Shown here: positions 1-7,003 of the stretch, one piece after another
How the letters are laid out: each line of letters opens with the position of its first letter
How positions within the stretch are numbered: the stretch's first letter is position 1
Assembly (NCBI GenBank): GCA_004556155.1
Contig: SFIM01000048.1
Location: forward strand, 1-10,704
Direction of reading: 5' to 3'
Length of the DNA: 10,704 nt
Source of the DNA: Clostridiales bacterium
GTDB taxonomy: Bacteria > Bacillota > Clostridia > Christensenellales > Aristaeellaceae
Position numbers and translations under genes: made by a program
The notes under the pieces: generated by a model
Databases searched by the model: none
What the model saw: only the letters and a program-made list of their open reading frames with translations
What the model was told of the DNA's origin: nothing

Positions 1-100
1 ACGGCTGATCGGCTGGGGTGACTGCGTCTTCAGCAACAGCGGTGCTTAGGCAAATCAATACCCAAAGCAAGCCAAAGAGAAAAACAATTCTTTTCTTCAT
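1..100 (-). CDS. N-terminus of an exported protein of unknown function (partial, runs off the left edge)
   Basis: The ATG at 100 opens a frame that stays open to the window edge, giving 33 residues. They form a clear signal peptide: a basic MKKR start, a hydrophobic core to about residue 20, and a small-residue STAVA stretch followed by EDA, which suits signal peptidase I cleavage after the last Ala. A Cys at residue 17 lacks the small residue before it that a lipobox needs, so a lipoprotein is unlikely. An AAGGTGG ribosome binding site (109-115) lies 8 bases upstream. The gene follows the terminator of the cit operon and has its own candidate -10 near 153-158, so it is probably a separate transcription unit. 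Too little is present to name the function. Confidence 0.7.
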   Translation of the reverse strand, partial: MKKRIVFLFGLLWVLICLSTAVAEDAVTPADQP

Positions 101-152
101 CGTTTGCACCACCTTAATTCGATGTTTTACTCAAGGCAAATCGAGCATTTTC

Positions 153-158
153 ATTATA
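153..158 (-). promoter_or_regulatory. Candidate -10 box for the left-edge exported protein
   Basis: The minus strand reads TATAAT, a perfect consensus, about 52 bases before the ATG at 100. The best -35 at a 17-base spacing (176-181, TGGATT) matches consensus at only 3 of 6 positions, so the promoter is weak, activator-dependent or mis-called. An 8-base palindrome TTGATCAA at 182-189 lies just upstream and could be an operator. The rest of 101-222 shows nothing else I can support. Confidence 0.4.
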
Positions 159-226
159 CACTGACTGTATTCCAAAATCCATTGATCAAATGTAAAACTT
201 ACCCAGCGCGTGGCAACCGCCCACAC

Positions 227-260
227 AAAAAGGCGGAGAAAGCGCTGGGCTCTCTCCGCC
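227..260 (-). terminator. Rho-independent terminator of the tct-cit operon
   Basis: On the minus strand a perfect 8-base stem, GGCGGAGA paired with TCTCCGCC (plus-strand 253-260 and 232-239), is followed directly by five T residues (227-231) and then GTGTG. It starts 14 bases after the stop codon of the flavin-reductase-like gene and separates it from the exported-protein gene at the left edge. This is a standard intrinsic terminator layout. Confidence 0.85.
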
Positions 261-274
261 GGGAAATCGTGATA

Positions 275-730
275 TTACTTTTTTCGTTTGCCGATGTGCT
301 GTGCATTCTCAAAATTGCAGTTGAAAATGCGCACTTTTTTGAACGGATAGTTATAGGCGCGGGCCAAGGTGCAGCGCAGCACAATCTCAGTGCCCGCAGG
401 AAGAATGACCGGCAAGCCGTGCTGACTGGTCACGCGCGAATCAGCCTCATCCTCCTGACCCTCCGGAGCGGGGCGGGCATGCAGACCGGCCTTAAAGCCC
501 TCCACCGCCCGAGGCTCCGGAAAAGCCAGATACAATTCGTTATTCTCCTGCAAATCCAGCCCCAGGGCGGCGCTGCGCTCCATGGCGTAGGAAATCATGG
601 GCTGATTGCGCATGTTCAGCCAGGTAAACCAACTGACGGCGATCAGCTGCGTCTCCTCGCCGCGCTTCAGGCACAGCACGGCAGGACGGCGCGGCACGGC
701 AATTTGAAAGGCTTCGGATGGGCTCAGCAT
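275..730 (-). CDS. Small flavin-reductase-like (FMN-binding split-barrel) protein
   Basis: The 151-residue product resembles the flavin reductase-like/FMN-binding split-barrel family. It has an N-terminal PRRPAVLCL strand, then an AVSWFTWLNMRNQPMISYAM region (residues 31-50) that matches the family's pattern of a small-residue strand, a loop and a Pro-containing strand. A 'NNELYLAFPEP' segment follows, like the family's 'gefvvNlp' strand. I see no catalytic motif that fixes a substrate. The ATG at 730 overlaps the end of the hydratase gene by 7 bases, and GGGAGG lies just upstream, so translation is probably coupled to the hydratase. The gene is last in the operon, before the terminator. It may bind flavin and serve redox protection or reduction of a pathway intermediate, but this is inference; a non-catalytic member is equally possible. 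Confidence 0.65.
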   Translation of the reverse strand: MLSPSEAFQIAVPRRPAVLCLKRGEETQLIAVSWFTWLNMRNQPMISYAMERSAALGLDLQENNELYLAFPEPRAVEGFKAGLHARPAPEGQEDEADSRVTSQHGLPVILPAGTEIVLRCTLARAYNYPFKKVRIFNCNFENAQHIGKRKK

Positions 731-3003
731 GTTTCTTCCTCCCGATGGTTTTTATAGTGATTGATCAGGCAGCCGTCGGCAATGATCTGGCGTTCCTCCC
801 GCGTCAGCGCGTCCAGCCGCAGGGTAATGCGCGCCACGCCGCCGTCAGGCTTGATTACATAGGCGGGAAACTCCGGCATGCCAGCCAGCACGGCGCTGCG
901 CAGGCCTGGAATGAATATCCAGTCGCCCAGGGCAAAGGCCGCGGGATCATCCGTCAGCAGAGGCGGCATGCCCCAGTTGATGCAGTTGGAGCGGTAACGC
1001 TTGGTGGCATATTCGCGCGCCAGATTGGCGCAGCCGCCCAGCACGCGCTGGCAGCTGGCCGCCTGCTCGCGGGCGGAGCCGTCGCCGGGCTTGTTGGCAA
1101 AGATAACCGAGCCGATATTGACCGCCTGCGGATTGGGCTGAGCATAGGGACGCAGGGCTGCATACACGCGGGCGATCTCAGCGTCGATCTGCCCCGAAGC
1201 GCGCTGCTGCTCCTGCGCGCGCACGGCCTTGGCGCGCCCCACATAACCCGGATCCTTGCGGGACAGGGCAAACTCGCTCAGCCGCTCGGGATTGGAGCGG
1301 TAGGACGAGGTATCGCCCGAGGGGATCAGCTCGTCCGTGGTGGTGACAGGATCGGTAATATAGCTGCATACCCGCATCAGAGCGTCCTCGCTCAGGGCGG
1401 GCAGCTGCGGCCAGTCGCGGATATTCGGGCCGAAAACGAGCTTGGTTTCCGGCTCGGCCTGGCCGAAGCCAAAGAACACGCGCTTATCATACACCGCCCG
1501 GTCAAAGGCGGCGGGATGCTCGCGGTACGCAACGTCCAGATCAACCGCCGGGGTCAGGCGGCCGCCGTTGCGTGCAGTCGCCGCGATGGAGCGCGCATCC
1601 ATCAGCGTCACGCAGCTCAGCTGCCCCTCGCCAGGCTTGGAGCCCTCGCGGTTGGGGAAGTTGCGTGTGGTATGGCGGATGGACAATTCGCCGTTGGCGG
1701 GCGTATCGCCCGCGCCGAAGCACGGGCCGCAGAAGCACTCGCGCACGATGGCCCCGGCGGCGGTCAAATCGCCCAGCACGCCGTTGCGCATCAATTGTTG
1801 ATAGGAAGGCATGCTGTCCGGATACACGCTGAGGCTGAACGCGCCGTTGCCGATGGAACCGCCGCGCAGGATATCCGCCGCGGCACACAGGTTATCAAAG
1901 ATGCCGCCCGAGCAGCCGGCGATTACCGCCTGCTCCACCCACACGCCGTCGTCGTGCACCTTGCTGACCAGATCGATCTTCGCGCCGCTGGTCTGGGCGT
2001 TCACGCGCTCCTGGCAATCGCGCAAAATTTCGACCGGATTGGCCAACAACTCGCGGATAGGCATGGCGTGGCTAGGATGCATGGGCAGCGCGATCATGCT
2101 TTCAACCTTCGATAGGTCGACCTCCACGCAGCCATCATAATAGGCGATGGGCGCGGGCGCAAGGGGCTTGTAATCCTCCTCGCGGCCATGCAGGGCTAGG
2201 TATTCGCGCGTGCGCTCGTCCGTGATCCAGATGGAAGACCAGCAGGTTGTTTCCGTGGTCATCACGTCCATACCGTTGCGAAAATCCATCGGCAGGCTGG
2301 CAACGCCAGGGCCGACAAACTCCATCACCCGGTTTTTCACATAGCCGCAGGCGTACACCGCTCCGCAAATGGCCAGCGCCACATCCTGCGGGCCGACGCC
2401 CGGTCGCGGCGCGCCGTGCAGATACACGCACACCACCTGCGGACAGGCGATATCATAGGTACGCCCCACCAGCTGCTTGGCCAACTCTCCCCCGCCCTCG
2501 CCCACGGCCAGCGTGCCCAGCGCGCCATAGCGGGTGTGCGAATCGCTGCCCAGGATCATCCTGCCGCAGCCAGCCATCATCTCGCGGTTAAAGCTGTGAA
2601 TAACCGCCAGGTTGGGCGGCACATACACACCGCCGTACTTGCGCGCGGCGGACAGGGCGAACACGTGGTCATCCTGATTGATGGTGCCGCCCACAGCGCA
2701 CAGGCTGTTATGGCAGTTGGTCAGCACATAGGGCATAGGAAAGCGCGTCATCCCGCTGGCGCGGGCAGTCTGGATGATGCCCACATAGGTGATATCATGG
2801 CTGGTCAGGCTATCAAAGCGCAGGCGCAGCTGCTGCATGTCGCCGCTGTGATTATGCGCCTGCAGGATGCCGTAGGCCATCGTGCCCCGGACAGCCTCCG
2901 CCTGCGACACGGGGCGGCCCGCTAGCTGCACCGCCTGCGCGGGATCGGATACAAGCTGTTTTCCGTCAATCAGATAAACGCCGGTCTGAGATAGGCGAAT
3001 CAT
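724..3003 (-). CDS. Aconitase-family hydratase (single-chain, [4Fe-4S])
   Basis: The 759-residue protein has the aconitase A domain order: three N-terminal domains that hold the cluster, then a C-terminal swivel domain. Visible motifs are GSDSHT at 152-157 (the Asp-Ser-His active-site triad), likely cluster ligands Cys364 (IAGCSGG) and Cys425/Cys428 (CGPC), and substrate-binding arginines in RNFPNR (447-452). The swivel loop GDGSAREQAA (640-649) holds the presumed catalytic Ser643 and Arg645. Ala644 sits where mammalian mitochondrial aconitase has a second serine. The start is the ATG at 3003, with GGGAGG (3010-3015) 6 bases upstream, 20 bases after citC. The family interconverts hydroxy-tri/dicarboxylates by dehydration and rehydration. 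Here it would deliver citrate from isocitrate or cis-aconitate, or citramalate from mesaconate, to the neighbouring lyase. The sequence alone does not decide the substrate. It could also be the cell's general aconitase. Confidence 0.85.
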   Translation of the reverse strand: MIRLSQTGVYLIDGKQLVSDPAQAVQLAGRPVSQAEAVRGTMAYGILQAHNHSGDMQQLRLRFDSLTSHDITYVGIIQTARASGMTRFPMPYVLTNCHNSLCAVGGTINQDDHVFALSAARKYGGVYVPPNLAVIHSFNREMMAGCGRMILGSDSHTRYGALGTLAVGEGGGELAKQLVGRTYDIACPQVVCVYLHGAPRPGVGPQDVALAICGAVYACGYVKNRVMEFVGPGVASLPMDFRNGMDVMTTETTCWSSIWITDERTREYLALHGREEDYKPLAPAPIAYYDGCVEVDLSKVESMIALPMHPSHAMPIRELLANPVEILRDCQERVNAQTSGAKIDLVSKVHDDGVWVEQAVIAGCSGGIFDNLCAAADILRGGSIGNGAFSLSVYPDSMPSYQQLMRNGVLGDLTAAGAIVRECFCGPCFGAGDTPANGELSIRHTTRNFPNREGSKPGEGQLSCVTLMDARSIAATARNGGRLTPAVDLDVAYREHPAAFDRAVYDKRVFFGFGQAEPETKLVFGPNIRDWPQLPALSEDALMRVCSYITDPVTTTDELIPSGDTSSYRSNPERLSEFALSRKDPGYVGRAKAVRAQEQQRASGQIDAEIARVYAALRPYAQPNPQAVNIGSVIFANKPGDGSAREQAASCQRVLGGCANLAREYATKRYRSNCINWGMPPLLTDDPAAFALGDWIFIPGLRSAVLAGMPEFPAYVIKPDGGVARITLRLDALTREERQIIADGCLINHYKNHREEETC

Positions 3004-3023
3004 GGCAAACCTCCCGAATATCG

Positions 3024-4058
3024 TTAGTGATGGATCAAATCATCCGTGCGGCGGATCGCATCCAGCGTGGCCTGCCCCTCCGGACCGGTCAAATACTGCC
3101 ACACGCTGTCGCACAGCATCGCGCGGGCGGCGGCCATATCGCCGTCATGCAGCGGCTGCCGAACGCTGCTGGCGCTGATGACGCGGCCATCCAGCCGCAG
3201 GCGGGGCACCACGCGGAAATCCACGCCGCTTGCAGGCAGCATTTCAGCCATGGTGCGGTTGTACAGCGCTGTCACCTGGCTGAAGGGTTCCTCCCCCACA
3301 TAGCGCGCGCCGATATTCAGCTGCCTGGCAATGCGCTCAAACACCGCCAGATCGAGCTGCGCATGCACCTGCGAAGCCTGCTGATCCTGCTTGAGGAAGT
3401 AGCTGGGAAAGGTTGCGGCGGACACGATATAAGGCCCGCTGTCATGCAGGATCACCTTGGGCAGGTCGGCCGTGCCCAGCGCCACCAGCCGTTTTCGCAC
3501 TGCGGCGGATATGGGGCCGTATTCCTCGCTGAGCACAAACACATGCACAGCCTGGGCATTCGCGCAGGCTGTTTCCAGCAGATAGCGATGTCCGCGCGTG
3601 AAGGGATTGGCGTTCATCACCACGCAGGCCGTCTGCTCCCGGGGTACGTCAGCCCTATGAAGCTGGGACAGCCAGTCCGCAAAGCCCGTTTTTCGGTTTT
3701 CCAGAAAGGCGACTTCATCCGTGCGGGCAACCTCATAAAAGCCCAGATTCTCAAAAAAGCCCGCAGACTGGGGCTTTGTATACAAAAAGAGGCGCGTGTT
3801 GCCGCGCGCTGCCTGCACCTCGCACAGGTGCGAAACCACCAGGTTCATCAGTCCTTCGCCGCGGCAGGCGTCATCTACCGCCAGACAGCGAAGGGTCGCG
3901 CCGCAGCAGCTGCCTGTGGCGCAGAGCACATCCTCCTGATCATACACGCCGCAGGTATAATCCGCCAGCGGATCGCGGCGCAGCCCGCAGCGGGAAAGAA
4001 GGGCGTCCACCGCGGCCAGACCGCGCCGGGTGGTAACGGAAGCGACGGTATAGGACAC
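3024..4058 (-). CDS. citC: [Citrate (pro-3S)-lyase] ligase
   Basis: CitC uses ATP and acetate to acetylate the thiol of the CitD prosthetic group, converting inactive HS-citrate lyase into the active acetyl form. The 344-residue product has the two family domains. The first is an N-terminal GNAT-like domain with the CoA-pocket pattern RGEGL (66-70). The second is a nucleotidyltransferase domain with NANPFTRGH (149-157, the T/HxGH motif) and C-terminal ISASSVR (294-300). I chose the GTG at 4058 because AAGGAG (4067-4072) lies 8 bases before it; an in-frame ATG at 4076 has no ribosome binding site and would swallow this one. The gene starts 40 bases after citF and ends 20 bases before the hydratase. 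In many cit clusters citC leads the operon; here it follows citF. Length is normal for the family. Confidence 0.93.
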   Translation of the reverse strand: MSYTVASVTTRRGLAAVDALLSRCGLRRDPLADYTCGVYDQEDVLCATGSCCGATLRCLAVDDACRGEGLMNLVVSHLCEVQAARGNTRLFLYTKPQSAGFFENLGFYEVARTDEVAFLENRKTGFADWLSQLHRADVPREQTACVVMNANPFTRGHRYLLETACANAQAVHVFVLSEEYGPISAAVRKRLVALGTADLPKVILHDSGPYIVSAATFPSYFLKQDQQASQVHAQLDLAVFERIARQLNIGARYVGEEPFSQVTALYNRTMAEMLPASGVDFRVVPRLRLDGRVISASSVRQPLHDGDMAAARAMLCDSVWQYLTGPEGQATLDAIRRTDDLIHH

Positions 4059-4066
4059 AGCGGACG

Positions 4067-4072
4067 CTCCTT
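4067..4072 (-). promoter_or_regulatory. Ribosome binding site that fixes the citC start
   Basis: AAGGAG on the minus strand, 8 bases before GTG 4058. It lies inside the six extra codons that an ATG start at 4076 would add, so it decides in favour of the GTG. Confidence 0.75.
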
Positions 4073-4098
4073 CCATAAGAGATTAAGATAAAGTCAGA

Positions 4099-5655
4099 TC
4101 AGAGTTTCAACGGCTTGATCTTGCGCACAACATCCAGAATGGTGCCGTCGCGCGCCTCCAGCACAGCCACCACCTGATCCTCCCACTCCAGATCATCCGG
4201 AGTACCGACCAGGCTATAGGCCTTTTTCTGCAAGGCTTCAATGGGCACATGCGGAATGCCCGCCGCGTCCAGGCATTCAATCAGATCGGGGCGCTGGGGA
4301 TTGACGGCGATGCCGTAATCCGTTACCAGCACGTCAACGCAGTCGCCGGGCGTAGTAACCGTGACCACATGCTCGCACACAGTAGCCATGCGCCCGCGCA
4401 CCAAGGGCGTTACGATAATGCAGCACTTGCTGCCTGCCGCCGCATCGGGGTGTCCGCCGGGCGCGCCACGCAGCACGCCGTCCGAGCCCGTCAGCACGTT
4501 CACGTTAAAGCCCGTGTCGATTTCCAGCGCAGCCAGCACCACAAAGTCCAGCTTATTGACCATCGCGCCCTTGTTGGCAGGGTTGGCATACTGGCTGGCG
4601 CTCATTTCAAAGTGGTTGGGGGTCTGGTTGATACTATTCACCGCGTCCAGGTCAAAATCCTGCACGTCGATGATCTTGCCCACCTTGCCCTTTTTAAGCA
4701 GCTCCACCATGGGGCCGCAGATGCCGCCGATGGACCAGCCCATCTTGATGCCGCGTTCGTCCATCACCTTTTCCAGGAACAGGTTAGCCGCCAGCGAGGG
4801 GCCGCCAACGCCGGTCTGGAAGGAAAAGCCCTCCTTAAAGTAGGGGGTGGAAGCAATGATACGCGCCACGTTTTCGGCCATCATCAGATCGCGGGGATTC
4901 TGGCTGATGCGCGCCGCTGCGCTGGCAATCTTCTTGGGATTACCGATGGACTCCACCTTCACCACCGCGTCCACATCAATAGCCTCGATAGAAGCAGGCA
5001 TGTTGGGAAAATCCACCAGGCAGTCGGTCACAACCACCACATGATCGGCGCACTTAGCGTCCATCATGGCATAGCCCATGGAGCCGCAGTTGCTCTTGCC
5101 GCCGATGCCGCGGCAGTTGCCCACGCAGTCGCTGGTGGGTGCGGCAATAAAGGCGATATCGATGTGCACCTCACCCATCTCAATGGCGCGGGGACGGCCG
5201 CCATGGCTGCGGATAATAGCAGGGGTTTTGAGCTTGCCCGCCGAAACAACCTCGCCGATGCGTCCGCGGATACCGCTGGTCTGGATGCCCACGATCTTGC
5301 CCTGCTCGATATACTCGGCCACGGGATCATGCGCCTCGCCCAGGGAAGTGGCGGCAATGGTCAGGTTATCCAGCCCCAATTCGTCAATGGCGGCCTTCAT
5401 GACCATATTGACCACGTAATCGCCGTTGCGCAGATGATGATGGAAGGAGAATGTCATGCCGCTTTTTGCCCCGCACTGGCGCAGCGCGTCGGCCAGGGTG
5501 GCGACAATCTTGCTCTCCTGCGGCTTTTCATAGCGGCGGGTACGCGGCGCGACCTTCTGCATATACCGGCCGTCCATATAGTTTTTTCCCTGATAAACCT
5601 CGCGGCCGCCCGCAAACAGGTATTCGGGAATATCCCGTCCAACAGCGTTTTTCAT
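4099..5655 (-). CDS. citF: Citrate lyase alpha subunit (acetyl-ACP:citrate ACP-transferase)
   Basis: CitF swaps the acetyl group on the CitD acyl carrier for citrate, forming citryl-ACP, which CitE then cleaves. The 518-residue product, close to the usual 500-520, carries the family landmarks: SFHHHLRNGD (70-79), TSGIRGRIG (126-134), SHGGRPRAIE (150-159) and GGKSNCGSMGYA (185-196), all typical of the CitF CoA-transferase fold. The ATG at 5655 overlaps the citE stop by four bases (ATGA) with a GAGGGGG-type site just upstream, so the two are translationally coupled. It acts in the cytoplasm in a complex with CitD and CitE. The same subunit type also serves in citramalate lyase, so the name rests partly on the tricarboxylate transporter next door. 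No breaks were seen. Confidence 0.95.
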   Translation of the reverse strand: MKNAVGRDIPEYLFAGGREVYQGKNYMDGRYMQKVAPRTRRYEKPQESKIVATLADALRQCGAKSGMTFSFHHHLRNGDYVVNMVMKAAIDELGLDNLTIAATSLGEAHDPVAEYIEQGKIVGIQTSGIRGRIGEVVSAGKLKTPAIIRSHGGRPRAIEMGEVHIDIAFIAAPTSDCVGNCRGIGGKSNCGSMGYAMMDAKCADHVVVVTDCLVDFPNMPASIEAIDVDAVVKVESIGNPKKIASAAARISQNPRDLMMAENVARIIASTPYFKEGFSFQTGVGGPSLAANLFLEKVMDERGIKMGWSIGGICGPMVELLKKGKVGKIIDVQDFDLDAVNSINQTPNHFEMSASQYANPANKGAMVNKLDFVVLAALEIDTGFNVNVLTGSDGVLRGAPGGHPDAAAGSKCCIIVTPLVRGRMATVCEHVVTVTTPGDCVDVLVTDYGIAVNPQRPDLIECLDAAGIPHVPIEALQKKAYSLVGTPDDLEWEDQVVAVLEARDGTILDVVRKIKPLKL

Positions 5656-6566
5656 ACCAAATCCCCCTCATACATGCCGCAGGCCTTGGCCAGGCGCAGC
5701 GTGCGCTCAGCCCCGGGAATAAAGGCCGCGTCCACCATTTTGCCGTTTACCGTGAACACGCCCACGCCCCGCGCCTGTGCCTCGCGGAAGGCGCTGACCC
5801 AGGCTTCCGCCTGCGCCACCTCTTTTTCGGTGGTGGCGAAAATCTCGTGCACCGGACGGATCTGCTTGGGATTGATCAGGCTCTTGCCGTCAAAGCCCAT
5901 GGCCTTGTTCTGGCGAACCTCATTGATGAAGCCCTCCATATCGTCCAGATCGGTAAACACAGTGTCAAAGCACTGCACGCCAGCCGCGCGCGCGGCCAGC
6001 AGCATCTGCCCGCGTGCAAACAGCATGTCGATGCCGTCCGCCGTAGGCTTGGTCTGCATGCATTTGCGGAAATCGCCGCCCGAAATGGCTACGCCGAACA
6101 TGCGGTCGCTGGCGGCGCAGATTTCATAGGCGTTCATAATACCCTTGGGGCTTTCCAGCGCAGCCATCAGCAGCGTGCGGCCTACCTCCACGCCAAACTC
6201 GCGCTCGGCCTTTTCCACATGCTCTTCTACGATTTTTACATCCTGCGCGCTTTCGCACTTGGCGATGCGGATGCCGTCCGCCCCGCCCGCCACGCACACG
6301 CGGATGTCCTCCTGCCAATGCGGGGTATCCAGGCCGTTGATGCGCACGATCACTTCGGTATCGCCGTAATCGATGGTTTTCAGGGCATGATACAGGCTGA
6401 AGCGGGCCGCGTCCTTCTGGTTTTCGGCCACAGCGTCCTCCAGATCCAGCATGATGGAATCCACGCCGTAGATGTACGCATCCTTAATCAGGCCGGGCTT
6501 TTGGGCGTTCATAAACATCATGGTGCGGCGCAGCCGGAAGCGTTCGGGAGTGGGACGAGGAATCAT
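5652..6566 (-). CDS. citE: Citrate lyase beta subunit (citryl-ACP lyase)
   Basis: CitE cleaves citryl-ACP to oxaloacetate and acetyl-ACP. The 304-residue product is a HpcH/HpaI-type TIM barrel: MLDLEDAV (39-46), substrate-binding Arg75 in VIVRING, metal-ligand candidates Glu138 (ALESPKG) and Asp165 (SGGDF), and GFDGKSLINPKQI (224-236). Two segments differ from the common form. The usual FVPGN-like N-terminal loop reads MMFMNAQKPG (16-25), and the usual GAED motif reads SGGD. The start at 6566 gives a four-base ATGA overlap with citD and has GGAGG (6576-6580) 9 bases upstream; an open frame upstream of it has no better site. Lone CitE-like lyases act on CoA esters, but the flanking citD and citF make the lyase subunit the clear reading. 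Confidence 0.94.
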   Translation of the reverse strand: MIPRPTPERFRLRRTMMFMNAQKPGLIKDAYIYGVDSIMLDLEDAVAENQKDAARFSLYHALKTIDYGDTEVIVRINGLDTPHWQEDIRVCVAGGADGIRIAKCESAQDVKIVEEHVEKAEREFGVEVGRTLLMAALESPKGIMNAYEICAASDRMFGVAISGGDFRKCMQTKPTADGIDMLFARGQMLLAARAAGVQCFDTVFTDLDDMEGFINEVRQNKAMGFDGKSLINPKQIRPVHEIFATTEKEVAQAEAWVSAFREAQARGVGVFTVNGKMVDAAFIPGAERTLRLAKACGMYEGDLV

Positions 6567-6865
6567 TTCACCGCACCTCCCCAGGGAATATTCTTTTCGC
6601 TCTGGCCGCAGGCGCGGAACACTGCGCACTCCACGCGGGCCTTGAGGGTGCAGTCCAGCGCGCCCTTATCCACCACGGTAACGCGGCCGGACGTAACCTC
6701 CAGCCGCTCCAGCGTATCCAGCACAGTCGCTTTGATCTGGCGGCCATACTGATTCATCACGCTGGACGAAATCTCCAGCTGGATGCCGTCCTGAGCAGGC
6801 TCCACGGTAATCTGCGCGTCGCTGCTTTCAAGTGTGCCGGCAACGGCGCTTTTTTCAATGGTCAT
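6563..6865 (-). CDS. citD: Citrate lyase gamma subunit (acyl carrier protein)
   Basis: CitD is the small acyl carrier of citrate lyase. It holds a phosphoribosyl-dephospho-CoA group whose thiol is acetylated or citrylated. With the ATG at 6865 the product has 100 residues, the family's normal size. It contains AVAGTLESSD (7-16), in which Ser14 matches the known attachment serine of Klebsiella CitD, and DKGALDC in the second half. GGAGG lies 5 bases before this ATG; a TTG at 6877 overlaps that site and is rejected. The stop overlaps the citE start by four bases. No citX or citG for making and attaching the prosthetic group is in the window, so these must be supplied elsewhere or lie outside it. 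Confidence 0.94.
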   Translation of the reverse strand: MTIEKSAVAGTLESSDAQITVEPAQDGIQLEISSSVMNQYGRQIKATVLDTLERLEVTSGRVTVVDKGALDCTLKARVECAVFRACGQSEKNIPWGGAVK

Positions 6866-6888
6866 AACAGCCTCCAAATGTGGTTTGC

Positions 6889-6904
6889 AGCGCCGACAGG
6901 CGCT
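6889..6904 (-). other. Small hairpin in the citD leader
   Basis: A 6-base perfect stem (AGCGCC paired with GGCGCT) with a 4-base loop lies 23 bases before the citD ATG. It sits at or just after the start point expected from the TATAAT at 6907-6912. It may affect mRNA stability or translation of citD. No function can be shown from sequence. Confidence 0.35.
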
Positions 6905-6906
6905 TT

Positions 6907-6912
6907 ATTATA
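6907..6912 (-). promoter_or_regulatory. Candidate internal -10 box for citDEFC-hydratase
   Basis: The minus strand reads TATAAT about 41 bases before the citD start, inside the 138-base gap after tctA. No good -35 is found at 16-18 bases, so this is either a weak promoter or one that needs an activator. If real, it would let the lyase genes be transcribed separately from the transporter. Confidence 0.35.
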
Positions 6913-6936
6913 CAGCAAATACGGATTACGGAAGAA

Positions 6937-6984
6937 GGGAGCGCTGCGGGCAGCCGGCATAAACAGGCATGCTCGCAGCGCCCC
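6937..6984 (-). terminator. Intercistronic hairpin after tctA, possible partial terminator
   Basis: GCGCTGCG (6941-6948) pairs perfectly with CGCAGCGC (6974-6981). The stem extends by GGG/CCC across a one-base bulge, and the loop contains a further GCAT/ATGC pairing. On the minus strand it lies about 20 bases after the tctA stop and is followed by a modest pyrimidine run (TTCTTCC), not a clean T tract. It could be an attenuator or an mRNA 3'-end stabiliser between the transporter and lyase segments. Confidence 0.45.
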
Positions 6985-7003
6985 GCATGGACAGTTGTTG
7001 AAA

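Noticed and set aside
718..2115. Plus-strand open frame (465 codons) opposite the hydratase
   Set aside because: Antisense to a gene with clear aconitase motifs; no ribosome binding site and no recognisable domain.
3027..4091. Plus-strand open frame (354 codons) opposite citC
   Set aside because: Nearly the same span as citC in the opposite direction, which is typical of a shadow; citC shows both family domains.
4249..6129. Long plus-strand open frame (626 codons) opposite citF and citE
   Set aside because: It lies wholly antisense to two well-recognised genes, is full of His/Ala/Gly-rich low-complexity sequence, has no ribosome binding site and resembles no family. It is a shadow of GC-rich codon use.
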